Source: Granulicella sp. WH15 (GTDB lineage: Bacteria > Acidobacteriota > Terriglobia > Terriglobales > Acidobacteriaceae). From it: DNA of 64,000 bases. This document shows positions 9,000-17,723 of this stretch, in pieces; positions within the stretch are counted from its first letter, which is position 1, and the number at the start of each line of letters is the position of its first letter. The position numbers and the translations under genes are program-made. The stretch spans positions 2,914,001-2,978,000 of the forward strand of contig NZ_CP042596.1 of the NCBI RefSeq assembly GCF_009914315.1. The letters run 5' to 3'. The notes beneath the pieces are model-generated. The model was given only the letters and a program-made list of their open reading frames with translations. It did not search any database and had not been told where the DNA came from.

Positions 9000-10811
9000 A
9001 TGGAAGCACGGCAGCGGTGGGTAGTGTGCGAGCCCGATGAGGCGCTGGCGGCGCGGCTCCGGCAGGCGCTCGAGTGCCCTGCCCCGATCGCCCGCCTGCT
9101 GGTCTCTCGCGGTATCGCCGATGCCGCCGCAGCCCAAACCTTCTTCACCCCCACACTCGCCGACCTGCACGATCCCCTCACGATGCTGGGCATGGCCACC
9201 GCCGTCGCTCGTATCCAGGCGGCAGTGCACGCTGGCGAGCCGATCCTGATCTACGGCGACTACGACGTCGACGGCACCACCGCGACCGTGCTGCTGAAAA
9301 CCGCCATCGAGCGCCTTGCGACACCCGCCCAGCCCGCCCGCGTGAGCTACCACGTTCCCCACCGTCTGCGAGAAGGCTACGGCATCCAGAACAGCCGCCT
9401 GGCCGAGGCCGCCACCGACGGCGTGCGCCTGGTCATCTCGGTCGACACCGGCATACGCGCCTTTGCCGCCGCCGAAGAGGCCCGCGCGCTGGGGCTCGAC
9501 CTCATCGTCACCGACCACCACCTGCCCGACGGCGTAACCGGCGTCCCCGACGCCATCGCGGTCGTGAACCCTGCCCAGGCAGGCTGCGGCTACGCCAACA
9601 AGAGCCTCTGCGGCGCGGGCGTGGCGTTCAAGCTGGCCCACGCCCTGCTGGCCTCGGCCGCGACCACCGAAGCCCAGCGCACGTTCCTGAACGACCGCCT
9701 GCTACCCTCGTTCCTGAAGCTCGTAGCCATCGCGACCGTAGCCGACTCAGTGCCGCTGACCGGCGAAAACCGGGCTATCGTCTGGCTCGGCCTGCGCGAG
9801 TTGCGCAACCCCGTCCAGCCCGGCCTGCGGGCGCTGATGGAGGTGGCCAAGCTGCCGCTCGACCGCTCCCCGACGGCGACCGAGGTAGGGTTCCGCATCG
9901 CGCCCCGGATCAACGCCGCCGGACGCATGGACGTCGCCAGCGACGTCGTCGAGCTGTTCCTGACTCGGGACGAGGCACAGGCCCGGCAGTTGGCCACGCG
10001 CCTCGACACGCTCAACCAGGACCGCCGCGCCAGCGAGGCGGCGGCACTCGAAGCCATCGAGATGCAGCTTCTAACCCTGCGCGACGCCACCGGCCAGTAC
10101 CCGCCCGAGTGCATCGTGCTCGGCCATCCCGAGTGGCATCGCGGCGTCCTCGGCATCCTGGCCTCCCGCGTGGTCGACCGCACCGGCCGTCCCGCGCTGG
10201 TGATGACCGACGAAGACGGCCAGGCGCACGGCTCGGGCCGCTCCATCGAGGGCTTCCACCTGCTCGACGCCCTCACGGCGGTCCATGGCCCCGACCCCGA
10301 AGACGGCGTCTTCACCCGCTTCGGAGGTCACGCCCACGCGGTGGGCTTCTCCCTGCCGACAGCCGAGTTAACCCGCCTGCGAGAGCGCATGAAGAACCAC
10401 ACAGCCGGAGTCCTGACCGGCGAGATGCTGGCCCCTCAGGTCAACTGCGACCTGGAAGTCAGCTTCTCCGAGCTGACGCCGGACCTCTACGCCTGGCTCG
10501 AGCGCCTGGAACCCTTCGGCATGGACCATCCCGAGCCCGTCTTCCTGAGCCGCGGCCTCGTGCTCACCGGCTTTCCGCGAATCATCAAGGAGGTCCACGT
10601 CTGCCTGCCACTGGCCGCAGCCCCCGGCGAGCGTCCGCTCAACGCAATGGGCTGGAGCCGCTCCGGCGCGCAGAGCTGGGCGGAGCGGATCAGCGAGTTG
10701 GGCATCACCGCCGGATCAAAGATCGACGTGGTCTATAAGCTGAAGGAGAACACCCACCCCCAGTATGGCGGTCTCGAGCTTCATCTGGTCGATTTCGCTC
10801 CAGGGCAGTAG
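9000..10811 (+). CDS. recJ: Single-stranded-DNA-specific exonuclease RecJ
   Basis: RecJ degrades single-stranded DNA 5' to 3' in recombination, mismatch and base-excision repair. The 603-aa protein has the DHH-phosphoesterase core: 'YGDYDVDGTTATVLL' near residues 83-98 (metal motif), 'VDTGIRAFAAAEEA' near 150, and 'VTDHHLPDGV' near 171. The DHHA1 domain with 'FTRFGGHAHAVGFSLP' is near residues 440-455, and an OB-like C-terminal part follows. The length is close to E. coli RecJ (577 aa). No strong ribosome-binding site is visible. A family 1 repeat begins directly after the stop codon. Confidence 0.96.
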   Translation: MEARQRWVVCEPDEALAARLRQALECPAPIARLLVSRGIADAAAAQTFFTPTLADLHDPLTMLGMATAVARIQAAVHAGEPILIYGDYDVDGTTATVLLKTAIERLATPAQPARVSYHVPHRLREGYGIQNSRLAEAATDGVRLVISVDTGIRAFAAAEEARALGLDLIVTDHHLPDGVTGVPDAIAVVNPAQAGCGYANKSLCGAGVAFKLAHALLASAATTEAQRTFLNDRLLPSFLKLVAIATVADSVPLTGENRAIVWLGLRELRNPVQPGLRALMEVAKLPLDRSPTATEVGFRIAPRINAAGRMDVASDVVELFLTRDEAQARQLATRLDTLNQDRRASEAAALEAIEMQLLTLRDATGQYPPECIVLGHPEWHRGVLGILASRVVDRTGRPALVMTDEDGQAHGSGRSIEGFHLLDALTAVHGPDPEDGVFTRFGGHAHAVGFSLPTAELTRLRERMKNHTAGVLTGEMLAPQVNCDLEVSFSELTPDLYAWLERLEPFGMDHPEPVFLSRGLVLTGFPRIIKEVHVCLPLAAAPGERPLNAMGWSRSGAQSWAERISELGITAGSKIDVVYKLKENTHPQYGGLELHLVDFAPGQ

Positions 10812-10812
10812 A

Positions 10813-10876
10813 AGCGTCCAAAAGCGCCCTCACGCCGGGCAGGCGGCACTTCGTGCGGTTTTGGACGCTTCGCGTA
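10813..10876 (+). repeat. Dispersed repeat family 1, copy B, with flanking inverted arms
   Basis: This copy contains 'CGCCGGGC.GGCGGCACTTC' and GACGCTTCGCG. It also has complementary ends AGCGTCCAAAA (10813-10823) and TTTTGGACGCT (10859-10869), so it can fold into a long hairpin immediately after the recJ stop codon. It could serve as a transcript end. Confidence 0.85.
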
Positions 10877-10964
10877 AGGGAGAATCAGAAATAACAGCCC
10901 CTTCTTAAGACTTCTCTAGAGTTCTCTAAAATAGATGCTTCGTTTTCAGTGGGATGGCGTCTTA

Positions 10965-10970
10965 TATACT
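10965..10970 (+). promoter_or_regulatory. Candidate -10 box of the adaptor gene
   Basis: TATACT is 16 nt before the ATG at 10987, with a weak TTTTCA 16 nt upstream of it. It falls inside the longer frame that begins at 10954, arguing for the downstream start. Confidence 0.4.
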
Positions 10971-10986
10971 GTCTTTTGTCACCACT

Positions 10987-12228
10987 ATGGCCACTGCTGA
11001 ATACCGACGGAGTTCTTCGCTTTGGATCTGGGCAGGCATCATCGCCCTCATCACGGCCGCTTTTTTTGGCATTCGCTCCCTCACCCGCGAGCAGGTGGAG
11101 GTGCGCGTCGCCCCCGTGACCCACCAGAACCTGCTGAGCACCGTCTCGACCAACGGCAAGGTTGAGCCTGTGGAAGAGTTCCAGGCGCACGCCCCCTACC
11201 CCGGCGTCATCGATAGGATCTACGTCGAGGTCGGCCAGCACGTCAAGCCCGGAACCCCGCTGCTGCGGATGGCCGATGCCGACGTGCGCGCCCGCCTGGC
11301 CACCGCCTCCACCAACCTCGTCACTGCCCAGCACGACCACCAGCAGATGGTGCAGGGCGGAGCACTCGAGGAGCGCAACCGCTTCCAGGCCGACATCGAC
11401 GCGGCCAAGACGGAGCAGGAGAGCGCCGCCAGGAACCTCACACTGGTCCAGCAGCTCCAGCAGCGCGGGTCGGCCTCGGCCAGCGAGGTAGCCGCCGCCA
11501 GACAGCGCGCAGATAACGCCGACATGGTTCTCAAGAACGCGCAGCTCCGCGCTACCGGCCGCTACGCCCCGGCCGATCTCTCCACCTCGAAGGCCCGTGT
11601 AGAGGACGCCGCAGCCGCACTCGCCGCGGCTAAAAGCAACCTCGCCGACGCGAATATCAGCTCTCCCATCGTGGGCACGGTCTACTCGATCCCGGTCTCG
11701 GAGTACGACTACGTCCCCGGCGGCGACGACCTGATGGACGTGGCCGACCTCAACCGTATCCAGGTCCGCGCCTACTTCGACGAGCCCGAGATCGGCAAGC
11801 TGCTGGCCGGTCAGGCCGTCAAGATCGTCTGGGACGCCAAGCCCAACCGAGAGTGGCACGGCCACATTCTGCGCGCGCCGACGACGGTCATTCCCTACGG
11901 AACCCGCAGCGTGGGCGAGTGCCTCATCACGGTCGATGACGCCAAGGAAGACCTGCTGCCCAACACCAATGTAACCGTAACGGTTACAACCTCGGAGCGC
12001 TTCAACGTCCTGAGCATCCCCCGCGAGGCCCTGCACATCGAGGGCGCCAACAACTTCGTGTACCGCGTGATCAATAACAAGCTCGTGCGCACGCCGGTCA
12101 AGATCGACTCCGTCAACCTGACCCGGGTACAGGTCCTCAGCGGCCTGACCGAGAAGGACACGGTCGCGCTCAGCGCCACGAGCAATCACGATCTCGCAAA
12201 CGGCCTCGAAGTGAAGCCGGTGGAGTGA
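10987..12228 (+). CDS. Efflux periplasmic adaptor (membrane-fusion protein, HlyD/MacA type)
   Basis: The 413-aa protein (ATG 10987; an in-frame ATG at 10954 would add 11 residues) has one N-terminal membrane helix ('WIWAGIIALITAAFFGI'). Next come a lipoyl half-motif ('VEPVEEFQAHAPYPGVIDRIYVEVGQHVKPGTPLL'), a long Ala/Gln-rich coiled-coil hairpin (about 100-205), the second lipoyl half ('NISSPIVGTVYSIPV'), and a beta-barrel domain. Adaptors of this kind link an inner-membrane pump to TolC. It overlaps the TPR gene by 4 nt, and a TolC-type gene follows; no pump gene is in the operon. The MacA-like role is inferred from architecture. Confidence 0.88.
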   Translation: MATAEYRRSSSLWIWAGIIALITAAFFGIRSLTREQVEVRVAPVTHQNLLSTVSTNGKVEPVEEFQAHAPYPGVIDRIYVEVGQHVKPGTPLLRMADADVRARLATASTNLVTAQHDHQQMVQGGALEERNRFQADIDAAKTEQESAARNLTLVQQLQQRGSASASEVAAARQRADNADMVLKNAQLRATGRYAPADLSTSKARVEDAAAALAAAKSNLADANISSPIVGTVYSIPVSEYDYVPGGDDLMDVADLNRIQVRAYFDEPEIGKLLAGQAVKIVWDAKPNREWHGHILRAPTTVIPYGTRSVGECLITVDDAKEDLLPNTNVTVTVTTSERFNVLSIPREALHIEGANNFVYRVINNKLVRTPVKIDSVNLTRVQVLSGLTEKDTVALSATSNHDLANGLEVKPVE

Positions 12229-13202
12229 GCGTATTGCATCCAGCACGTCTGCTGATATCGGGGCTTCTGATCGTCGCCCTGGGTAACGGCGTCTCCGCCC
12301 GCGCGGACAATGCCCCCGCCTACCGGGCACTACAGCACGGCCAGGTGGACGAGGCCTCGTCCCTGCTGCGCTTGCAACTGGCCCAGAATCCCTCCGATGC
12401 CGGCGCCCACCAACTGCTCTGCCGCGCCGCCTACGCCGAGGAGATGGCCGACACCGCCGTCGACGAGTGCCAGAAGGCCGTCGCCGCTGCCCCCACCAGC
12501 GGCGAGAACCAGATGTGGCTCGGCCGCGCCCTGGGTCTGAAAGCTGCCCATGCCAACAAGCTCTCCGCCTTCGGACTGGCCCGCCAAGCTCACAATGCCT
12601 TCGAGCGCGCCGTACAGCTAAGCCCCGAGAACGCCCGCGCGGCCAGCGACCTGGGCGAGTACTATATCGCCGCCCCCGGTATCGTCGGCGGCGGATCGGA
12701 TAAGGCCCACCGCCTGGCCCAGTCAATCTCGAGCCGCTTCCCCGCCCAGTCTCACCGCCTGCTGGCCCTTCTGGCCGAAAAGCAAGGCGACCTGGCCGGA
12801 GCCGAGCGCGAGTTCAAGGCAGCAGTCGCAGCAGGCGAGTCCGCCGAGGCCTACATCGACCTTGGCTTCTTCTACCAGCGCCACCAGCGCCCGGACGAGG
12901 CCGCCACCACCATCTCGAAGGCCCTCGCCGCCGACCGCACCCGTGGCGAGGTACTGGTGGACGCCGCCAGCATCCTGACCGATGCGAACCGCCTGCCGGA
13001 CGTAGCCGAAAAGGCCCTGCGCGAGTACCTTGACTCGGGTACGCAAACCGACGCCGCGCCGGTCTTCAAAGTTCATGTGCAGCTAGGCAAGCTCCTGGCC
13101 GCCCGTGGCGACCGCACCGGAGCCAAACAGCAGTACCAGGCTGCGCTGGCCCTGGCTGCCAACTACGGTCCCGCCCGCAAGGCCCTCAGCAGTCTGGGTT
13201 GA
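12225..13202 (+). CDS. Secreted tetratricopeptide-repeat protein
   Basis: The 325-aa protein starts at a GTG that overlaps the adaptor's stop (GTGA). A hydrophobic signal segment ('LLISGLLIVALGNGVSARA') leads to a mostly helical Ala-rich body with several TPR-like units, seen as recurring A..L...P.....A..L patterns near residues 35-100 and 190-320. It is likely periplasmic. Its position between an efflux adaptor and a TolC-type channel suggests a scaffold or assembly role in the same export system, but this is inference. TPR identity is reasonably clear; exact repeat number was not determined. Confidence 0.82.
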   Translation: MSVLHPARLLISGLLIVALGNGVSARADNAPAYRALQHGQVDEASSLLRLQLAQNPSDAGAHQLLCRAAYAEEMADTAVDECQKAVAAAPTSGENQMWLGRALGLKAAHANKLSAFGLARQAHNAFERAVQLSPENARAASDLGEYYIAAPGIVGGGSDKAHRLAQSISSRFPAQSHRLLALLAEKQGDLAGAEREFKAAVAAGESAEAYIDLGFFYQRHQRPDEAATTISKALAADRTRGEVLVDAASILTDANRLPDVAEKALREYLDSGTQTDAAPVFKVHVQLGKLLAARGDRTGAKQQYQAALALAANYGPARKALSSLG

Positions 13203-13278
13203 GTTGGGTTGAGACCTGAATCAACGTCCCTGAAACAAAGTAAGCTGGAAATGGCTGATTGAAGAGGAAACAAGCAAC

Positions 13279-14679
13279 GTGCCGAAAGCGAAGATACAGG
13301 ACCTGAGATCGAGCCTCCTCCCCGCCGCCGGGCTGCTGCTGGCCGTGGCCGGGCTGGCGGATACGGCCTCCGCGCAGATCTCGCTGACCTCGGCGGTCGA
13401 CCTCGCGCTCTCGAACAGCCCCCGGATCAAGATTGCCCAGTCCGACGTCGCCCGCGCCAAGGCCAGCCTCGAAGAGGTCAAGGATGCCTACATCCCGTCA
13501 GTCTCCGGAGCCTCTTCCGGTGCGGGATACTCGAGCGGCTTCCCCTTGGGCACGCCGACGGTCTTCAGCGTCTCCGCTCAGTCTTTGGTCTTCAGCTACT
13601 CGCAGAAGGACTACATCCGCTCCGCCGACCAGGGCCTGTCGGCCAGCAGCTTCGCCCTGAAGGAGGTGCGCGAGCAGGTCGCCGAGGACACCGCCGTCAC
13701 CTACCTGACGCTCACCCGAGACCAGCAGCAGCGCGCCGCTCTGGCCCAGGAAACCGAGTACGCCGCCCATCTCGAAGCCATCGCTAAGGACCGCCTCGAC
13801 TCCGGCCAGGACTCGGCCATGGAGTACACTCGCGCTCGCCGCACCGGCGTACAGCTCCGCCTGCAGAGCCTCCAGCTCGACGACGCCATCGCCGCCGACG
13901 CGGACCACCTCTCGCGCCTCATCGGCGTCCCCGTCTCGGGTCTACTCGCCGACCCGGCCAGCATTCCCCGTCTCCCCTTCGAGTCCGGCCCCGGCGGACA
14001 GCCGCCCGCGGCTCTCACTTCGACGGACGTGGCATCTCTCCCCGACAGCGCCGGGGTCGCGGCCTCCTTCGCCACCGCCCGCGCCCGCCGCGAGCAGGCC
14101 TTCGGCGACGCCCGCTACGTCCTTCGCCCGCAGATCTCCTTCGGGGCCCAGTACAGCCGGGTCAGCCTCTACAACAACGCCTACGTGGTTTACTACCCCA
14201 GCGTCGGCAGACCGGGTCTATCCGAGAATGCGTACGGCTTCGCCCTCAACATCACCATCCCGGTCCTCGACGCGGCCCACAAGGCCCATGCTCGAATCTC
14301 TCAGGCCGACGCGGTCCACGCCGAGCAGCAGGCCATCCTCGACCGCGACACCTACCGCGAGGGCCGCATGAAGCTCCAGCGCAGCATGGCCGAGCTATCC
14401 GCCCACGCCGAGTTGGCCGCGCTCGACCGCGACCTGGCCCAGCAGCAGTTGGACGTTCTCCTCACCCAGCTCCAGGCCGCGCCCGCCGGTTCCACCCCGC
14501 CGCTCACCCCCAAAGACGAGCAAAATGCCCGTATTCTGGAGCGGCAACGGTATATCGAGATGCTGGAGGCCCAGTTCCAGCTACGCCAGAACGAGATCCA
14601 TCTTCTGAAGCAAACAGGTGGGTTAGAGGACTGGCTGACCAGTGGCACGCGGTCCACGAGCCTGTCCACTACCCCCTGA
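13279..14679 (+). CDS. TolC-family outer-membrane efflux protein
   Basis: The 466-aa protein begins at a GTG preceded by GAGGAAA. A signal peptide ('LLPAAGLLLAVAGLADTASAQ') is followed by the two-fold outer-membrane efflux repeat: 'LTSAVDLALSNSPRIKIAQSDVARAKASLEE' near residues 35-65, and the second half beginning near 255 with strands such as 'ISFGAQYSRVSLYNNAYVVY', then long helices rich in Ala, Gln and Leu to the end. It would form the trimeric exit duct of the adaptor-TPR operon. It lies 76 bp downstream of the TPR gene on the same strand. Confidence 0.92.
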   Translation: MPKAKIQDLRSSLLPAAGLLLAVAGLADTASAQISLTSAVDLALSNSPRIKIAQSDVARAKASLEEVKDAYIPSVSGASSGAGYSSGFPLGTPTVFSVSAQSLVFSYSQKDYIRSADQGLSASSFALKEVREQVAEDTAVTYLTLTRDQQQRAALAQETEYAAHLEAIAKDRLDSGQDSAMEYTRARRTGVQLRLQSLQLDDAIAADADHLSRLIGVPVSGLLADPASIPRLPFESGPGGQPPAALTSTDVASLPDSAGVAASFATARARREQAFGDARYVLRPQISFGAQYSRVSLYNNAYVVYYPSVGRPGLSENAYGFALNITIPVLDAAHKAHARISQADAVHAEQQAILDRDTYREGRMKLQRSMAELSAHAELAALDRDLAQQQLDVLLTQLQAAPAGSTPPLTPKDEQNARILERQRYIEMLEAQFQLRQNEIHLLKQTGGLEDWLTSGTRSTSLSTTP

Positions 14680-14793
14680 TTTCCCACAGAAACAGCCCTG
14701 AACCGGGGAGTACCTTCCCTGCTTCACAACCGTCCAAACCAAGAATGAGCCCCAGCAGGCCCCGGCCTGAATGATAAGATCGAGACACACGAA

Positions 14794-16284
14794 ATGAACA
14801 AGCCCCTGAAAACGCTTCTCCTGAATCCTCCCTCCTTCGAAAACTTCGACGGAGGCGCAAGCTCCCGCTGGCCCGCCGTGCGTGAGATCGAGTCCTACTG
14901 GTATCCGGTCTGGCTCGCCTATCCGGCTGGTCTGCTCGAAGGCTCTCGCCTGCTCGACGCTCCGCCGCATCACATCTCGGCCGAAGAGACCATCGAGATC
15001 GCCAAGGGCTATGAGTTCCTCGTCCTCTTCACCTCGACCGTAGGCTGGGCTGGCGACCACGCCCTCGCCCAGGCCATCAAGCGCGCCAACCCGACCATGA
15101 AGATCACCTTCGTCGGGCCGCCGGTCACCACCGACCCCGACCGTGCTCTCAACGAGTGCTCGGCCATCGACTTCGTCTGCCGCCGCGAGTTCGACTTCTC
15201 CGTCGTCGAGTTCGCCAATGGCTCGCCGCTCGAAGAGATCCTCGGCATCAGCTACCGTGGAGCCGACGGTGCGCACATCCACAATCCGGATCGCCCGCAG
15301 GTCGAGAAGCTCGACAAGCCCGACATGCCTTGGGTCACGGACATCTATGCCCGCGACATGGACGTCACGCGCTACAACGTGCCCTTCCTGTTGCACCCGT
15401 ACGTATCGCTTTACTCCACGCGCGGCTGCCCGGCGCAGTGCACCTTCTGCCTCTGGCCCCAGACGCTCTCGGGCCACGCCTGGCGCAAGCGTTCGACCGA
15501 CGACGTGGCTGCCGAGATGGCCCACGCCAAGCAGCTCTTCCCCCACGTCAAAGAGTTCTTCTTCGACGACGACACCTTCAACATCCAGAAGGCCCGCACC
15601 ATCGAGCTGTGCGCGAAGCTGAAGCCCCTCGGCCTCACCTGGTCCTGCACCTCGCGCGTCACCACCGACCGCGACACCCTCAAGGCCATGAAGGAGGCGG
15701 GTTGCCGCCTGCTCATCGTCGGCTTCGAGTCGGGCGATCCGCAGATCCTCAAAAACATCAAGAAGGGTGCCACCGTCGAACGCGCCCGCGACTTCGTCAA
15801 GGACTGCCACGAACTAGGCCTCATCATCCACGCCGACTTCATCCTGGGCCTGCCCGGCGAGACCAAGCAGTCGATCCGCAACACCATCGACTTCGCCAAG
15901 TCGCTCGACTGCGAGACCATTCAGGTCTCCATCGCGCACGCCTACCCCGGCACCGAGTTCTACGACTTCGCCGCCAAAAACGGCTTCATCACCAACCAGA
16001 AGATGGAAGACGACCAGGGCCACCAGATGGCTCACATCGAGTACCCCGGCCTGCCGGTCGAGTACGTCATGGAGATGGTGCACCGCTTCTACGACGAGTA
16101 TTACTTCCGTCCCAAGGCCGCGTTCCGCGTGGTCTGGAAGGCCATCGTCAACCGGGACGTGCCCCGTCTCTACGTCGAGGCCAAGTCCTTCATGAAGCTG
16201 CGCGCCCAGCGCAACAAGGCTTCGCGCAAGATGAAGGAAGAGAACGCGCTCAAGGCCCAGGAATCGGTCAGCATGAACGCCTGA
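14794..16284 (+). CDS. hpnJ: Hopanoid-associated B12-binding radical SAM protein HpnJ
   Basis: The 496-aa protein has an N-terminal cobalamin-binding-like domain (residues ~5-150; 'KTLLLNPPSFENFDGG' and 'FLVLFTSTVGWAGDHALA'). A radical SAM core with cluster motif 'CPAQCTFC' near residue 213 follows, then 'EFFFDDDTFNI', 'VGFESGDPQIL' and 'DFILGLPGET'. The basic C terminus is probably flexible. In other bacteria HpnJ is needed for cyclitol-ether head groups on bacteriohopanetetrol. Nearby hpnC/D/E on the opposite strand support the assignment. A DUF3574 gene overlaps its stop codon by one base. Family is firm; the product in this organism is inferred. Confidence 0.92.
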   Translation: MNKPLKTLLLNPPSFENFDGGASSRWPAVREIESYWYPVWLAYPAGLLEGSRLLDAPPHHISAEETIEIAKGYEFLVLFTSTVGWAGDHALAQAIKRANPTMKITFVGPPVTTDPDRALNECSAIDFVCRREFDFSVVEFANGSPLEEILGISYRGADGAHIHNPDRPQVEKLDKPDMPWVTDIYARDMDVTRYNVPFLLHPYVSLYSTRGCPAQCTFCLWPQTLSGHAWRKRSTDDVAAEMAHAKQLFPHVKEFFFDDDTFNIQKARTIELCAKLKPLGLTWSCTSRVTTDRDTLKAMKEAGCRLLIVGFESGDPQILKNIKKGATVERARDFVKDCHELGLIIHADFILGLPGETKQSIRNTIDFAKSLDCETIQVSIAHAYPGTEFYDFAAKNGFITNQKMEDDQGHQMAHIEYPGLPVEYVMEMVHRFYDEYYFRPKAAFRVVWKAIVNRDVPRLYVEAKSFMKLRAQRNKASRKMKEENALKAQESVSMNA

Positions 16285-16754
16285 TGGCCGATCCCAAATC
16301 ACACCAAAGATACCGTCGTCTGCGCATCTGCGCGGCGGCGGTATTTTTCTTGACTGCCCTTGCATCTCCTGCTCAATCCACCCTCAAAGGCGACAAGGCT
16401 CACCCCGCCCGCGCAGCCCACTGGGTAGATACCCGCCTCTACTTCGGCCTCGGCCCTGCTGACGACCCAACCAAGGGCATCAGCGAATCCGCCTGGCGCG
16501 AGTTCCTCGATAAAGAGGTCACGCCCCGCTTCCCCTCCGGCCTCAGCGTGGTAAACGTCTACGGCCAGTGGCAGGGCAAACAGGAAGCCGCCGCAGGTAC
16601 AGTCGAGCGCATCCGTTCGAAGATGCTGGTCATCGACTACCCCGCAACCCCTGCAAACAACGCCCGCATCGAGGCCATCCGGCGCGCCTGGAAGCAGCGC
16701 ACCGGCAACCAGTCCGTCTTGAAGGTGACACAACCCGCTTCCGTGTCGTTCTAG
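16284..16754 (+). CDS. Secreted DUF3574-domain protein
   Basis: The ATG at 16284 shares its first base with the hpnJ TGA, so the two are translationally coupled. The 156-aa product has a signal segment ('ICAAAVFFLTALASPAQS') followed by the DUF3574 pattern: 'DTRLYFGLGPADD', 'SESAWREFLDKEVTPRFPSG' and 'VNVYGQWQ'. The function of DUF3574 is unknown. The location suggests a periplasmic or outer-membrane accessory in hopanoid handling, but no direct evidence supports that. Confidence 0.85.
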   Translation: MADPKSHQRYRRLRICAAAVFFLTALASPAQSTLKGDKAHPARAAHWVDTRLYFGLGPADDPTKGISESAWREFLDKEVTPRFPSGLSVVNVYGQWQGKQEAAAGTVERIRSKMLVIDYPATPANNARIEAIRRAWKQRTGNQSVLKVTQPASVSF

Positions 16755-16822
16755 TCAATTTATTTCCGCTCCAATCCCTCTTCATTCGCCGTTCCAGCGC
16801 TCTTTCTCCCGCCAATTTCTTC

Positions 16823-16828
16823 TAAAAT
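16823..16828 (+). promoter_or_regulatory. Possible -10 box before the first small DMT gene
   Basis: TAAAAT lies 9 nt before the ATG at 16838, with no obvious ribosome-binding site between. This is weak evidence for a short-leader promoter within the hpnJ region. Confidence 0.25.
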
Positions 16829-16837
16829 TAAGATCAG

Positions 16838-17263
16838 ATGAAGCAGACTCTGACCCTCCGGCAGTACATGGTTCTTTTCACTGTGATGATGACCGCCTCG
16901 GTCGGCGACACCCTGCTCTCGCACGGCATGAGCCAGGTCGGCACCATCGACGGAGCGCACCTCTCGCGGCTCCTGACCGCGCTCACCAACATCTGGGTCA
17001 TCACCGGGATCCTCTTGCTGATCGGCTTCTTCGCCAGCTACCTGACGGCTCTTAGCTGGGCCGACCTGACCTTCGTTCTGCCCTCGACCGCCTTCGGCTA
17101 CGTCGTCGTCGCCTTCCTCGGCCACTTCTGGCTGCACGAGCACATCTCCATCTGGCGCTGGACGGGCATCCTGCTCATCGTCTGCGGCGTCGGCTTCGTG
17201 GCCAACGGACCACCCCTCACCGAGCATCCGGCACTCCCCGAAGAATCGGCGGTAAAGCCTTGA
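16838..17263 (+). CDS. Small EamA/DMT-type membrane protein, subunit 1
   Basis: The 141-aa protein has four predicted membrane helices (about 10-30, 48-70, 78-100, 105-125). It has the half-size drug/metabolite-transporter layout with 'SWADLTFVLPSTAFGYVVVAFLGHFWLHEHIS.WRW.GI' typical of EamA domains. Its stop overlaps the TTG start of a second protein of the same kind. Paired half-size DMT proteins usually act as heterodimers, for example ArnE/ArnF, which move a lipid-linked aminosugar across the inner membrane. Placement after hpnJ suggests a lipid head-group role (inference). Confidence 0.85.
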   Translation: MKQTLTLRQYMVLFTVMMTASVGDTLLSHGMSQVGTIDGAHLSRLLTALTNIWVITGILLLIGFFASYLTALSWADLTFVLPSTAFGYVVVAFLGHFWLHEHISIWRWTGILLIVCGVGFVANGPPLTEHPALPEESAVKP

Positions 17264-17649
17264 ACGCCCTAACCTTCCGCATCTGGTCTTCCATCCTGCT
17301 GGTCGCCTCGACAGCGGTAGCCGGAGACGTCCTCACCGCCGGAGCCATGCGCCGCATCGGCGACCTCGACGCCATCCGCGCCCAGTCCGGCCTCCTCGGA
17401 GCGATCCGCGCCGTGGTCTCCTCTCCCATGTTCCTGCTGGGCGTCTTCGCCATGGCCCTCAGCTTCTTCTCGCTGCTCTTCGCGCTCAGCCCGCCCGCGC
17501 CGGTCAGCCTCATCGCCCCGGCCACGGCCTCCATCACCTACCTTGGCAACGCCATCGTCGCCAAGTACTTCCTCCACGAGAACGTCGACCGCCGCCGCTG
17601 GCTGGCCGCCGTCTTCGTCTGCATCGGCGTAGCTCTGCTGGCGAAATAA
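17260..17649 (+). CDS. Small EamA/DMT-type membrane protein, subunit 2
   Basis: The 129-aa protein begins at a TTG overlapping the upstream stop (TTGA). Four membrane helices are visible; the third and fourth carry 'SPPAPVSLIAPATASITYLGNAIVAKYFLHENVDRRRW' and 'VFVCIGVALLAK', the EamA C-terminal pattern. It parallels the first subunit, including the conserved FLHE/WLHE + RRW/WRW element, but is clearly divergent. It probably forms a heterodimer with its neighbour. The substrate is unknown. Confidence 0.85.
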   Translation: MNALTFRIWSSILLVASTAVAGDVLTAGAMRRIGDLDAIRAQSGLLGAIRAVVSSPMFLLGVFAMALSFFSLLFALSPPAPVSLIAPATASITYLGNAIVAKYFLHENVDRRRWLAAVFVCIGVALLAK

Positions 17650-17712
17650 CGCGGCGACCGGGCAAAAAGCTCGATCGCCATGCGACAATCGGGACAGATC
17701 CGAGCAACGCCG

Positions 17713-17717
17713 AGGAG
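17713..17717 (+). promoter_or_regulatory. Strong ribosome-binding site pointing to a CTG start
   Basis: GGAGG, inside GAGGAGG, ends 6 nt before CTG 17724, which is in frame with the downstream membrane-protein ORF. No ATG, GTG or TTG occurs in that frame between the previous gene and 17841. Confidence 0.6.
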
Positions 17718-17723
17718 GCCGTT

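Noticed and set aside
9074..10738. Plus-strand frame of 554 aa within recJ
   Set aside because: It is Arg/Pro-rich, in a second frame inside recJ, whose own frame has all DHH motifs.
10885..12726. Minus-strand open frame of 613 aa opposite the efflux adaptor and TPR genes
   Set aside because: It is a shadow of GC-rich coding DNA. The translation is dominated by Arg, Gly, Ala and Val without domains or signals, and the opposite strand has well-defined proteins.
15156..16283. Plus-strand open frame upstream of the DUF3574 gene, inside hpnJ
   Set aside because: Only the part from ATG 16284 is a real protein; the upstream part is an out-of-frame reading of hpnJ.
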